Of a DNA stretch of 64,000 bases, positions 1 to 7,593 are shown in pieces. This DNA is from Bacillota bacterium (lineage in GTDB: Bacteria; Bacillota; Clostridia; Christensenellales; CAG-138). The stretch spans positions 1-64,000 of the forward strand of contig JAEWYO010000042.1 in assembly GCA_023395595.1 (NCBI GenBank), in the 5' to 3' direction. Within the stretch, counting starts at the first letter, position 1, and each line of letters begins with the position of its first letter. The notes under the pieces were generated by a model. It was not told the DNA's origin. It did not search any database and worked only from the letters and a program-made list of their open reading frames with translations. Position numbers and translations under genes: made by a program.

Positions 1-48
1 CTTGGCCGAGTAAAAATGCCCATCGGACAGGGCTGGCCGCCGCCGCGC

Positions 49-132
49 GTGACGTGAAGCGTCACATTATTGATTGAGTTTGAAGACTCAAATTTTATAA
101 GTTGGTTACTTCATAACCAGTGCGAAAAGCAC
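49..132 (+). other. Cluster of four small hairpins upstream of speA
   Basis: Four perfect short inverted repeats follow one another. They are GTGACG/CGTCAC (49-54, 60-65, loop TGAAG), TTGAGT/ACTCAA (74-79, 86-91, loop TTGAAG), TGGTTA/TAACCA (103-108, 114-119, loop CTTCA) and GTGC/GCAC (120-123, 129-132, loop GAAAA). The loop CTTCA is the exact complement of TGAAG in the first two loops, so loop-loop pairing is possible. None has a convincing T-tract. Whether this is a leader RNA or the tail of an upstream unit cannot be told; a frame ending LAE-stop at 11-13 may be the end of an upstream gene. Positions 204-354 hold nothing clear beyond a TATAAA at 322-327 without a good -35. Confidence 0.4.
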
Positions 133-140
133 ACCACTTG

Positions 141-203
141 TGAAACGGTCAATAAGAGTAGCGACGGCAGACTTGCTCAACAACACTCTGATGAAACGGT
201 CAA
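141..203 (+). repeat. 12-bp direct repeat TGAAACGGTCAA, two copies
   Basis: TGAAACGGTCAA occurs at 141-152 and again at 192-203, exactly 51 bp apart, in the non-coding stretch before the polyamine operon. Such a pair could be a regulator binding site, but no cognate regulator is encoded nearby. Confidence 0.4.
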
Positions 204-354
204 GGTTATCGTATCGTTCGATCCCTCTCGCGCCAGAACCATCGGCGCGCCGGAAAACGGAACAACAACCAGAGACAAACAAGTGGTATCCTGTATGCCG
301 CTTGTTTTTGTTGTTTTGCGGTATAAAAGGAGGCTGCCGACGGAAGGAACGAAT

Positions 355-1812
355 ATGAATCTCAACGATCAAAAGCACGCGCCCATCTATGAGGCGCTCA
401 ACCGCTTCCGAAAACAGCGGGTCGTTCCCTTTGACGTGCCGGGGCATAAGCGCGGGCGCGGGAACCCGGAGCTGGTCGAGCTGCTCGGTGAAAAATGCGT
501 CGGCATCGACGTGAATTCGATGAAACCGCTGGACAATCTCTGCCACCCGACCTCGGTAATCAAGCACGCGGAGGAACTCGCGGCGGATGCGTTCGGCGCG
601 GCGCATTGCTTTTTTATGGTCGGCGGAACGACCTCCAGCGTGCAGAGCATGATCCTCTCCGCCTGTAAAGCGGGAGAGAAGATCATCCTTCCGCGAAACG
701 TGCATAAGAGCGCGATCAACGCGCTGGTGCTCTGCGGCGCAGTGCCGGTCTATATCGATCCGCGTGTGGAGCCGAGGCTCGGCATTCCGCTGGGCATGGA
801 GCTCAACGACGTGCGCCGTGCGATGGACGAAAACCCGGATGCGGTCGCGGTGCTGGTCAACAACCCGACGTATTACGGCGTTTGTTCCAATCTCAAAGAG
901 ATCGTCGCGATGGCGCATGCGCGCGGCATGCAGGCGCTGGTGGACGAGGCACATGGCACGCATCTATACTTCAACGACGATCTCCCGCTGGACGCGATGT
1001 CTGCGGGCGCGGATATGGCGGCGGTGTCGATGCACAAATCCGGCGGAAGCCTGACGCAGAGTTCGCTTTTGCTGCTTGGCCCAAACGTCAACCCGCGCTA
1101 TGTGGACAAGATCATCAACCTCATGCAGACCACGAGCGCGTCGTATCTGCTCATGAGCAGCCTCGATATCTCGCGCCGAAACCTCGCGCTGCGCGGCGAG
1201 AAATCGTTTGAAAAAGTCGCGCAGATGGCGCAGTATGCGCGGGACGAGATCAACGCCGTCGGCGGATACTATGCCTACGGGCGGGAGCTGGTCAATGGAG
1301 ACAGCGTGTTTGATTTCGACTTGACCAAGCTTTCGGTCTACACGCGGGATATCGGCCTTGCGGGCATTGAGGTATACGACCTGTTGCGGGACGAATACGA
1401 CATCCAGATCGAGTTTGGCGACATCAGCAACATTCTGGCCTATATCTCGATCGGGGACCGATTGCAGGATATCGAGCGGTTGGTTGGCGCGCTGGCGGAC
1501 ATCAAGCGGCTCTATTCCAAAACGCCGACGGATTTCTTCATTGCGGAATACATCTCGCCCATCGTGGCGGCAACCCCGCAAGCCGCGTTTTATGCGGAGA
1601 CGGAGTCTCTGCCGATTCGCGAAACGGTCGGCAGAATCTGCAGCGAGTTTGTGATGTGTTATCCGCCGGGAATCCCGATTTTAGCGCCCGGTGAGGTCAT
1701 CACCAAAGAGATCGTGGAATATACCCTCTATGCCCAGGCAAAGGGCAGCAGCATGCAAGGCCCGGAGGACCCGGACATTCGCTATTTAAACGTGTTGAAG
1801 AAGGGAGTGTAG
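355..1812 (+). CDS. speA: Arginine/lysine/ornithine decarboxylase (fold type I PLP)
   Basis: The 485-residue protein belongs to the short Orn/Lys/Arg decarboxylase family of Bacillota. It starts with the family pattern PFDVPGHKRG, and the PLP lysine is K228 in the motif MHKSGG; VDEAHG precedes it. The reading frame is open back to position 70, but I choose ATG 355 because GGAAGGA lies 6 nt upstream and family homology begins there. Neighbouring agmatine deiminase and carbamoylputrescine amidase genes argue for arginine as substrate, giving agmatine. It is the first gene of a tightly packed operon; speE follows after 3 nt. Substrate (arginine rather than lysine) is inferred from context. Confidence 0.9.
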   Translation: MNLNDQKHAPIYEALNRFRKQRVVPFDVPGHKRGRGNPELVELLGEKCVGIDVNSMKPLDNLCHPTSVIKHAEELAADAFGAAHCFFMVGGTTSSVQSMILSACKAGEKIILPRNVHKSAINALVLCGAVPVYIDPRVEPRLGIPLGMELNDVRRAMDENPDAVAVLVNNPTYYGVCSNLKEIVAMAHARGMQALVDEAHGTHLYFNDDLPLDAMSAGADMAAVSMHKSGGSLTQSSLLLLGPNVNPRYVDKIINLMQTTSASYLLMSSLDISRRNLALRGEKSFEKVAQMAQYARDEINAVGGYYAYGRELVNGDSVFDFDLTKLSVYTRDIGLAGIEVYDLLRDEYDIQIEFGDISNILAYISIGDRLQDIERLVGALADIKRLYSKTPTDFFIAEYISPIVAATPQAAFYAETESLPIRETVGRICSEFVMCYPPGIPILAPGEVITKEIVEYTLYAQAKGSSMQGPEDPDIRYLNVLKKGV

Positions 1813-1815
1813 CGC

Positions 1816-2673
1816 GTGGAGTTCTGGTTTAACGACATGCACACGCAGAATGTGCAGCTCTCGATTCGCGTGGAAAAGCAGCTCTTCTCCGGTGAAAGCG
1901 ATTTTCAGCGCATCGACGTGTTTGAATCCCCGGAGTTTGGGCGCTTCCTTGCGTCCGACGGCAGCGTGATTTTCTCGGAAAAGGACGAGTTTACCTACGA
2001 CGAGATGATCGTGCACGTGCCGATGGCGGTGCATCCAAACGTCAAGCGCGTGCTGGTCATCGGCGGCGGAGACGGAGGGGTTGCCCGCGAACTCACCCAC
2101 TACGAGGAGATTGAGTCCATCGACGTGGTGGAGCAGGACAAACTCTTTGTCGATGTCTGCCGAAAGTTCTTTCCCGCGAACGCCTGCGGGCTCGACGATC
2201 CGCGCGTGAAGGTGTTTTATCAAGATGGGCTCAGGTTTTTGCGATCCCGTCAGGATGAATACGATCTGATCATCAACGACGCGACAGACCCGCTTGGGCA
2301 CACGGCCGGGCTCTTCACGAAGGAGTTTTACGGAAGCTGCTACAAGGCGCTGCACGACGACGGCATCATGGTCTATCAGCACGGCAGCCCGTTTTTTGAC
2401 GAGGACGAGGACCCCTGCCGCGCGATGCACAAAAAGGCGTTTCGCAGTTTTCCCGTCAGCCGCGTCTATCAGGCGCATATCCCGACGTGCCCCGCGGGCT
2501 ATTGGCTTTTCGGGTTTGCGTCGAAAAAATATCATCCGCTGGAGCATTTCGACAAGAAACGCTGGGAAGAGCGGGGCATCAAAACCTGGTATTATACCGC
2601 AAACCTGCACGTCGGCGCGTTTATGCTGCCGCGATATGTAGAAGATTTATTAGAGGAGGAAGAAAATTCATGA
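1816..2673 (+). CDS. speE: Spermidine synthase (polyamine aminopropyltransferase)
   Basis: The 285-residue protein has the SpeE pattern: an N-terminal beta domain and a Rossmann-type domain with the glycine-rich motif VIGGGDGGVARE near residue 80 and the catalytic-region NDATDP near residue 155. It transfers an aminopropyl group from decarboxylated SAM to putrescine. The start is GTG 1816 with AAGAAGGGAG just upstream, 3 nt after speA. Its stop overlaps the ATG of the next gene. No speD (SAM decarboxylase) is visible in the window, so either dcSAM is supplied from elsewhere or the downstream carboxyspermidine route carries the flux. Confidence 0.92.
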   Translation: MEFWFNDMHTQNVQLSIRVEKQLFSGESDFQRIDVFESPEFGRFLASDGSVIFSEKDEFTYDEMIVHVPMAVHPNVKRVLVIGGGDGGVARELTHYEEIESIDVVEQDKLFVDVCRKFFPANACGLDDPRVKVFYQDGLRFLRSRQDEYDLIINDATDPLGHTAGLFTKEFYGSCYKALHDDGIMVYQHGSPFFDEDEDPCRAMHKKAFRSFPVSRVYQAHIPTCPAGYWLFGFASKKYHPLEHFDKKRWEERGIKTWYYTANLHVGAFMLPRYVEDLLEEEENS

Positions 2674-3932
2674 ACCGGAAATTGCTTGTCATCGGCTGCG
2701 GTGGCGTTGCCGCCGTCGCGATTCAAAAATGCTGCCAAAACAGCGAGATGTTCCCCGAGCTCGTGCTCGCCAGCCGCACGGTAGAAAAATGCGACGCACT
2801 GGTTGCCTCGCTCAAGGGAAAAACCGACATCGTCCTCTCCACTGCGAAGGTGGACGCGGACAACGTGCAGGAGGTTGTCGCGCTCATCCGCCGTGTGCAA
2901 CCGTATGCGGTGCTCAACGTCGCGCTGCCGTATCAGGATTTGACGATTATGGAAGCTTGTTTGAGCTGCGGCGTGCACTACATCGACACCGCGAACTTTG
3001 AGCCGGAGAATACCGAAGACCCCGCCTGGCGCAAGATCTACGACAAGCGCGTGGAGGAAGAGGGCTTTTCCGCGCTCTTTGACTACAGCTGGCAATGGGC
3101 ATACGCCGAGAAGTTTGAGAAAGCGGGTCTCACCGCGCTGCTTGGCACGGGATTTGACCCGGGCGTAACCAGCGTGTTTGTTTCCTATGCAAAAAAGCAC
3201 TATTTCGACCGCATCGACACCGTGGATATTCTCGACTGCAACGGCGGTGACCACGGCTATGCGTTTGCGACAAACTTTAACCCGGAGATCAACCTGCGCG
3301 AAGTCTCAGCGCCCGGCAGCTACTGGGAAGACGGCAAGTGGGTCGAAATCCCCGCGATGAGCATCAAGTGCGAATATGATTTCCCCGAAGTCGGCAAAAA
3401 GGATATGTACCTGCTGCATCACGAGGAGATTGAAGCCCTGGGCAAGCATTTCCCCGAAATCAAGCGGATTCGCTTTTTCATGACGTTTGGGCAGAGTTAC
3501 CTGACCCACATGAAGTGCCTCGAAAACGTCGGCATGCTCTCGACCACACCGATCGATTTTCAGGGGACGAAGATCGTGCCGATTCAGTTTCTAAAGGCGC
3601 TGCTGCCAGATCCTGCGTCGCTTGGACCGCGCACCAAGGGCAAAACCAATATCGGCTGCGTGATTTCCGGTGTGAAAGACGGCAAGCCCAAGACGATCTT
3701 CATCTATAACGTCTGCGATCACGAGGAATGCTATCGTGAACTCGGCAGCCAGGCGATCAGCTATACCACCGGCGTGCCCGCGATGATCGGCACCGCGCTT
3801 GTGCTTGACGGAAGCTGGCGCAAACCCGGCGTGTTCACGACGGACGAGTTTGATCCCGATCCCTATATGGACATGTTGAACAAATGGGGCTTGCCGTGGG
3901 TGGTCGTGGAAGACCCCGAGACGGTGGAGTAA
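2670..3932 (+). CDS. Carboxynorspermidine/carboxyspermidine synthase (saccharopine dehydrogenase family)
   Basis: This 420-residue protein is a saccharopine-dehydrogenase-like reductase. It opens with a Rossmann fingerprint (VIGCGGVAAVAIQKC) and carries family segments such as CGVHYIDTANFEP and LGTGFDPGVTSVF. It condenses a diamine with aspartate beta-semialdehyde reductively, making carboxyspermidine or carboxynorspermidine. The ATG at 2670 overlaps the speE stop (ATGA) and has GAGGAGGAAG upstream; a longer open frame back to 2487 lies inside speE and is ignored. The decarboxylase that acts next is the following gene, 6 nt downstream. With putrescine made by this operon, carboxyspermidine is the likelier product. 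Confidence 0.9.
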   Translation: MNRKLLVIGCGGVAAVAIQKCCQNSEMFPELVLASRTVEKCDALVASLKGKTDIVLSTAKVDADNVQEVVALIRRVQPYAVLNVALPYQDLTIMEACLSCGVHYIDTANFEPENTEDPAWRKIYDKRVEEEGFSALFDYSWQWAYAEKFEKAGLTALLGTGFDPGVTSVFVSYAKKHYFDRIDTVDILDCNGGDHGYAFATNFNPEINLREVSAPGSYWEDGKWVEIPAMSIKCEYDFPEVGKKDMYLLHHEEIEALGKHFPEIKRIRFFMTFGQSYLTHMKCLENVGMLSTTPIDFQGTKIVPIQFLKALLPDPASLGPRTKGKTNIGCVISGVKDGKPKTIFIYNVCDHEECYRELGSQAISYTTGVPAMIGTALVLDGSWRKPGVFTTDEFDPDPYMDMLNKWGLPWVVVEDPETVE

Positions 3933-3938
3933 CGGCAA

Positions 3939-5066
3939 GTGAAGCGAAACGAACTGCCCACGCCGTGCTTTGTGGTTGGCGAGGCGGAGCTAAAACACAA
4001 TCTGGAGATTCTTGCGGGTGTGCAGAGGCGCACGGGCGCGAAGATTTTGCTCGCGCAAAAGGCGTTTTCGATGCACCGCGTCTATCCGCTGATTGCCGAG
4101 TATCTTTCCGGCGCGTGCGCGAGCGGGCTGTATGAAGCACGCCTTGCGCACGAAGCGATGGGCGGCGAGAACCACGTGTTTTCGCCCGCCTATACGGCAG
4201 CGGAGATGCAGGAGCTGGTCACGATCTGCGACCATATCGTGTTCAACTCGTTTTCCCAGCTGGAGCAGCACCGCGCCGTCTGCCAAAAATCGGGCGCAAG
4301 CGTCGGCATCCGCGTGAATCCCGCGTGCAGCACGCAGGACGGCCACGCGATCTATGACCCCTGCGCGCCGTTCTCGCGGCTTGGCGTCACGCGGGAAAAC
4401 TTCCACGCGGACTTGCTCGACGGCGTGGAGGGACTGCACTTTCATACGCTCTGCGAGCAAAACAGCGATGATCTCGTGAAGACGTTTGACGCCTTTGTGC
4501 GGGAATTTGGCGTGTTTCTGCCGCAGATGAAGTGGCTCAATCTCGGCGGCGGGCACCACATCACCAAGCCGGATTACGATCTCGCCGCGCTGGAAGAGCT
4601 GCTCTATTACATCCGCGCGAAATATGACGTGCAGGTGTATCTGGAGCCGGGCGAGGCGGTTGCGCTGAACGCCGGATGGCTGGACACCACCGTGCTGGAC
4701 ATTGTGCACAACGGGATGCCGATTTTGATTCTCGACGCATCCGCCGCATGCCACATGCCGGATGTGCTGGAGATGCCGTATCGTCCGCCGCTTATCAATG
4801 CGGGCGAGCCCAATGAGCGGGCCGTCACGTGCCGCCTTGCCGCGCGGACATGCCTCGCGGGGGATGTCATCGGCGACTACAGCTTTGATCGAATGCCGGA
4901 GGTTGGCGAGCGGCTAACGTTTGGAGACATGGCGATCTATAGCATGGTCAAGACGAACACATTCAACGGGATGCCGTTGCCTGCCATCGCGTACCAACGC
5001 GAAGACGGAGACTGCGAACCCGTCAAAACGTTCGGCTATGAAGACTTCAAGGGCAGGCTTTCATAA
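3939..5066 (+). CDS. nspC: Carboxynorspermidine/carboxyspermidine decarboxylase
   Basis: The 375-residue protein is a fold type III PLP decarboxylase (alanine-racemase-like barrel) of the NspC branch. The PLP lysine is K41 in LLAQKAFS; other marks are GLHFHTLCEQ, the glycine-rich NLGGGHH phosphate-binding segment, LEPGEAV and DASAACHMPD. It removes the carboxyl group from carboxyspermidine to give spermidine. Translation begins at GTG 3939. Its place directly after the synthase gene matches the two-step pathway known from Vibrio and many Clostridia and Bacteroidetes. Confidence 0.92.
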   Translation: MKRNELPTPCFVVGEAELKHNLEILAGVQRRTGAKILLAQKAFSMHRVYPLIAEYLSGACASGLYEARLAHEAMGGENHVFSPAYTAAEMQELVTICDHIVFNSFSQLEQHRAVCQKSGASVGIRVNPACSTQDGHAIYDPCAPFSRLGVTRENFHADLLDGVEGLHFHTLCEQNSDDLVKTFDAFVREFGVFLPQMKWLNLGGGHHITKPDYDLAALEELLYYIRAKYDVQVYLEPGEAVALNAGWLDTTVLDIVHNGMPILILDASAACHMPDVLEMPYRPPLINAGEPNERAVTCRLAARTCLAGDVIGDYSFDRMPEVGERLTFGDMAIYSMVKTNTFNGMPLPAIAYQREDGDCEPVKTFGYEDFKGRLS

Positions 5067-5110
5067 AAAACTGTCTGCCAAGACGTAGATTATCAAGGGG
5101 GATTGTCTGA

Positions 5111-6217
5111 ATGCTGCAAACACTGCCCGCCAAAGATGGATATATCATGCCCGCCGAGTTTGCGCCGCAGGACGGCGTGCTGCTCGTTTGGCCGGTGCGT
5201 CCCGGCAGCTGGGGGAAAGACCCGCGGACGGCGCAGCGCGCGTTTTGCAACATCATGCGCGAGGCAGCCAAAAGCGAGCGTGTATTTCTGCTTGCGGATG
5301 CGGCGCACATCGATGAAGCGCGCGTGCAGGCGGGCGGGTTTGCGACGATACTCCAAATCCCAACCGACGACGCTTGGGCGCGGGACATCGGACCCACATT
5401 CGTCGCCAACGGAACCGTAGCGCGCGGCATCAACTGGCGCTTCAACGCGTGGGGTGGGTTGGTAGACGGGCTGTATGCCGACTGGGCGAAAGACGACGCG
5501 GCGGCGGAGGCATTTTGCCGTGACATCTGCGCCGAATGCTACGACGCGGGAGATTTCGTGCTGGAAGGCGGGTCGATCTGTTCCGATGGAGAGGGCACGC
5601 TGCTGGTCACGGAGTCGTGCCTGCTCAGCGCGGGCAGAAACCCGAATTTGGGCAAAGCGCAGATCGAGCAGAAGCTCATGGACTATCTCGGCGTGCAAAA
5701 GATTCTTTGGCTACCGCGCGGCATCTACAACGACGAGACGAACGAGCACGTGGACAACGTCTGTGCATTCCTTCGCCCCAGCGAGGTTGTATTGGCTTGG
5801 ACTCACGACGAGCAAGACCCGCAATATGCGCTCAGCCGCGCGGACTATGACTATCTTTCGCGCGAAACGGACGCGCGCGGGCGCAAGCTCGTGATCCACA
5901 AACTCCCGGTTCCCGACCATGCTGTACGGGTGAACGAAGCGGACATGACAAACTATGTCTTTGAACCCGGCGAGGACGCGCGGCAGGTGGGAGATCGCCT
6001 CGCGGCGAGCTATGTGAATTTCTATTTTACCAACGATGCAATTCTCCTGCCGCAGTTTGGCGGCGAGAACGCGGCATCCGACGCGCGTGCGGCGGAAATT
6101 CTGCGCGAGCTTTGCGCGGAACGCAGGATTGTTCCGATCGATTCGCGGGCGATTCTCGTCGGCGGCGGCAACATACATTGCGTGACACAGCAGCTTCCCA
6201 AGGGCGCAATCCGATAG
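5111..6217 (+). CDS. aguA: Agmatine deiminase
   Basis: The 368-residue protein matches the peptidylarginine deiminase-like fold of AguA. The motif DDAWARDIGPTFV and the C-terminal GGGNIHCVTQQ with catalytic C357 are both present. It converts agmatine to N-carbamoylputrescine and ammonia. ATG 5111 follows a GGGG-containing ribosome site around 5097-5100. It sits 44 nt after the decarboxylase gene and 46 nt before the amidase gene that uses its product, so the operon holds a complete agmatine-to-putrescine route. Confidence 0.95.
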   Translation: MLQTLPAKDGYIMPAEFAPQDGVLLVWPVRPGSWGKDPRTAQRAFCNIMREAAKSERVFLLADAAHIDEARVQAGGFATILQIPTDDAWARDIGPTFVANGTVARGINWRFNAWGGLVDGLYADWAKDDAAAEAFCRDICAECYDAGDFVLEGGSICSDGEGTLLVTESCLLSAGRNPNLGKAQIEQKLMDYLGVQKILWLPRGIYNDETNEHVDNVCAFLRPSEVVLAWTHDEQDPQYALSRADYDYLSRETDARGRKLVIHKLPVPDHAVRVNEADMTNYVFEPGEDARQVGDRLAASYVNFYFTNDAILLPQFGGENAASDARAAEILRELCAERRIVPIDSRAILVGGGNIHCVTQQLPKGAIR

Positions 6218-6263
6218 AAGAATGTGTGCGGCACGACCGACCAAGTTCGAAAGGGGTACTCCA

Positions 6264-7139
6264 ATGAGCGAAATCACCGTTGCGGCAGTTCAAATGAAGA
6301 TGTCGGCGCATCCCGCCGAAAACCTCGCCCGCGCGGAAGCGCGGGTGCGCGAGGCGGCGGACAAAGGCGCGCAGATCGTACTCCTGCCGGAGCTCTTTGA
6401 GCGCCCGTATTTCTGCCAGGAACGCCGGTATGATTTTCTAGATTTCGCGCAGACGGTTTCGGAAAACCCGGCGGTGCTGCGGATGCAGACGGTCGCAAAA
6501 GAGCGCTCGATAGTGATACCCGTGAGTTTTTATGAACGGGACGGCAATTGCTCTTATAATTCCGTTGCGATGATCGACGCGGACGGCAGCCTGCTTGGGG
6601 TCTATCGCAAAACGCATATCCCGGACGATCATTATTATCAGGAAAAGTTCTATTTTTCGCCCGGAAACACAGGCTTTCGTGTGTTTGAGACGCGGTATGG
6701 CAACGTCGGCGCCGGTATCTGCTGGGATCAGTGGTTCCCGGAGGCTGCGCGCGCGATGGCGCTGCTTGGCGCGGACATCCTGCTATATCCAACTGCAATC
6801 GGTTCCGAACCGATCCTGACGACCGACAGCGAGCCGCACTGGCGCAGAACCATGCAAGGGCATGCGGCGGCAAACATTCTACCCGTCGCGGCGGCAAACC
6901 GCGTCGGCGAAGAACGGGTGCTGCCCTGCGTCGATAACGGCGGGCAGACGAGCGCGCTGGTGTTCTACGGCAGCTCGTTTCTCACCGACGAGACGGGCGA
7001 CATCATCGCCCGCGCGGATCGCGAAGGCGAAGGCGTTCTGCTCGCAAGCTACGACTTTGCGCGCATCCGGCAGGAGCGACGCAACTGGAACATCTTTCGT
7101 GACCGAAGGCCGGAATGCTACGCTATCCTGACTCAATAA
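6264..7139 (+). CDS. aguB: N-carbamoylputrescine amidase
   Basis: The 291-residue protein belongs to the carbon-nitrogen hydrolase (nitrilase) superfamily. The catalytic triad is visible as E43 in LLPELFE, K116 in YRKTHIP and C153 in GICWDQWFPE. It hydrolyses N-carbamoylputrescine to putrescine, CO2 and ammonia. ATG 6264 is preferred over an in-frame ATG at 6222 because GAAAGGGG lies just upstream and family homology begins at SEITVAAVQM. It is the last gene of the polyamine operon; AT-rich DNA with a new promoter follows. Confidence 0.95.
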   Translation: MSEITVAAVQMKMSAHPAENLARAEARVREAADKGAQIVLLPELFERPYFCQERRYDFLDFAQTVSENPAVLRMQTVAKERSIVIPVSFYERDGNCSYNSVAMIDADGSLLGVYRKTHIPDDHYYQEKFYFSPGNTGFRVFETRYGNVGAGICWDQWFPEAARAMALLGADILLYPTAIGSEPILTTDSEPHWRRTMQGHAAANILPVAAANRVGEERVLPCVDNGGQTSALVFYGSSFLTDETGDIIARADREGEGVLLASYDFARIRQERRNWNIFRDRRPECYAILTQ

Positions 7140-7224
7140 TTCAAAAACTTCCTGGCTGACTTGTACGATGCAATTGCAACGGGTCAGCCACTCTTTTTTT
7201 ATTACTAAAAATATATTATTTAGA

Positions 7225-7252
7225 TTGCAAATCCAACGACAGATGGTATAAT
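7225..7252 (+). promoter_or_regulatory. Sigma-A type promoter of gltBD
   Basis: TTGCAA (7225-7230) and TATAAT (7247-7252) are separated by 16 nt in very AT-rich DNA. Transcription should start near 7259, right at the base of the hairpin at 7264. The same hexamers and spacing occur before the ECF S-component gene at 45233-45260. Confidence 0.75.
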
Positions 7253-7263
7253 ATATAAAACTT

Positions 7264-7295
7264 TGCAAGATGGAACATTTCATCTTGCACTTTTT
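7264..7295 (+). other. First leader hairpin (possible P1) of gltB mRNA
   Basis: A perfect 9-bp stem (7264-7272 with 7281-7289) encloses GAACATTT and is followed by C and five T, within about 5 nt of the predicted transcription start. It could protect the 5' end, terminate early, or be the first hairpin of a two-hairpin ANTAR target. If G7273 pairs with T7280 the loop is the hexamer AACATT, which has the A1 but not the G4 of the ANTAR loop consensus. Confidence 0.5.
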
Positions 7296-7299
7296 AACA

Positions 7300-7315
7300 G
7301 GAACAATGGCGTTCC
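7300..7315 (+). promoter_or_regulatory. ANTAR-type hexaloop hairpin (candidate P2)
   Basis: GGAAC (7300-7304) pairs with GTTCC (7311-7315) around the six-base loop AATGGC, which has A at position 1 and G at position 4 as in RNA targets of ANTAR antiterminators (EutV, NasR, AmiR). Its 3' arm contains 7313-7315, the first bases of the terminator stem, so the two structures compete. The second loop is the only full match; no ANTAR protein gene is in the window. Confidence 0.5.
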
Positions 7316-7371
7316 GGATTCCGCGCACCTCCCGAAGACGGAGCGACGCGGAGATTCCGGACGTCTTTTTT
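7313..7371 (+). terminator. Intrinsic terminator in the gltB leader (attenuator)
   Basis: TCCGGA (7313-7318) pairs with TCCGGA (7356-7361), and TCCGCG (7320-7325) with CGCGGA (7347-7352); an apical CTCC/GGAG stem (7329-7332, 7340-7343) caps it, and six T follow at 7366-7371. The terminator lies 223 nt before gltB, inside its transcript, so it must be bypassed for expression. Positions 7372-7593 are purine-rich leader with no gene. Confidence 0.75.
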
Positions 7372-7593
7372 CAAAAAGCCGGAACACGAGCGACCGGCAA
7401 AGAGAACAAGAAGAATCAAAACGCAGGAAAAGCTGCAAAAAATGTTCTATATGCAAGAAGAATGCAGGACGGTGCAGCAAACCAGAGGAGAAACGAACCG
7501 CGCCAACGTTTGGCGGCAAAAATACGCAGGGAGAGAAACGGATTTGGGGGACGGCTCAAAGGAGCCGGCAAGGAATCCGGAAGGTGACACACG

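Noticed and set aside
70..354. Open frame extending speA upstream by 95 codons
   Set aside because: The extension has no family homology, contains hairpins and repeats, and ATG 355 has a proper ribosome site.
7264..7371. T-box or glutamine riboswitch in the gltB leader
   Set aside because: No T-box sequence (AGGGUGGNACCGCG) and no recognisable glnA-RNA core; the ANTAR-type hairpin explains the layout better.
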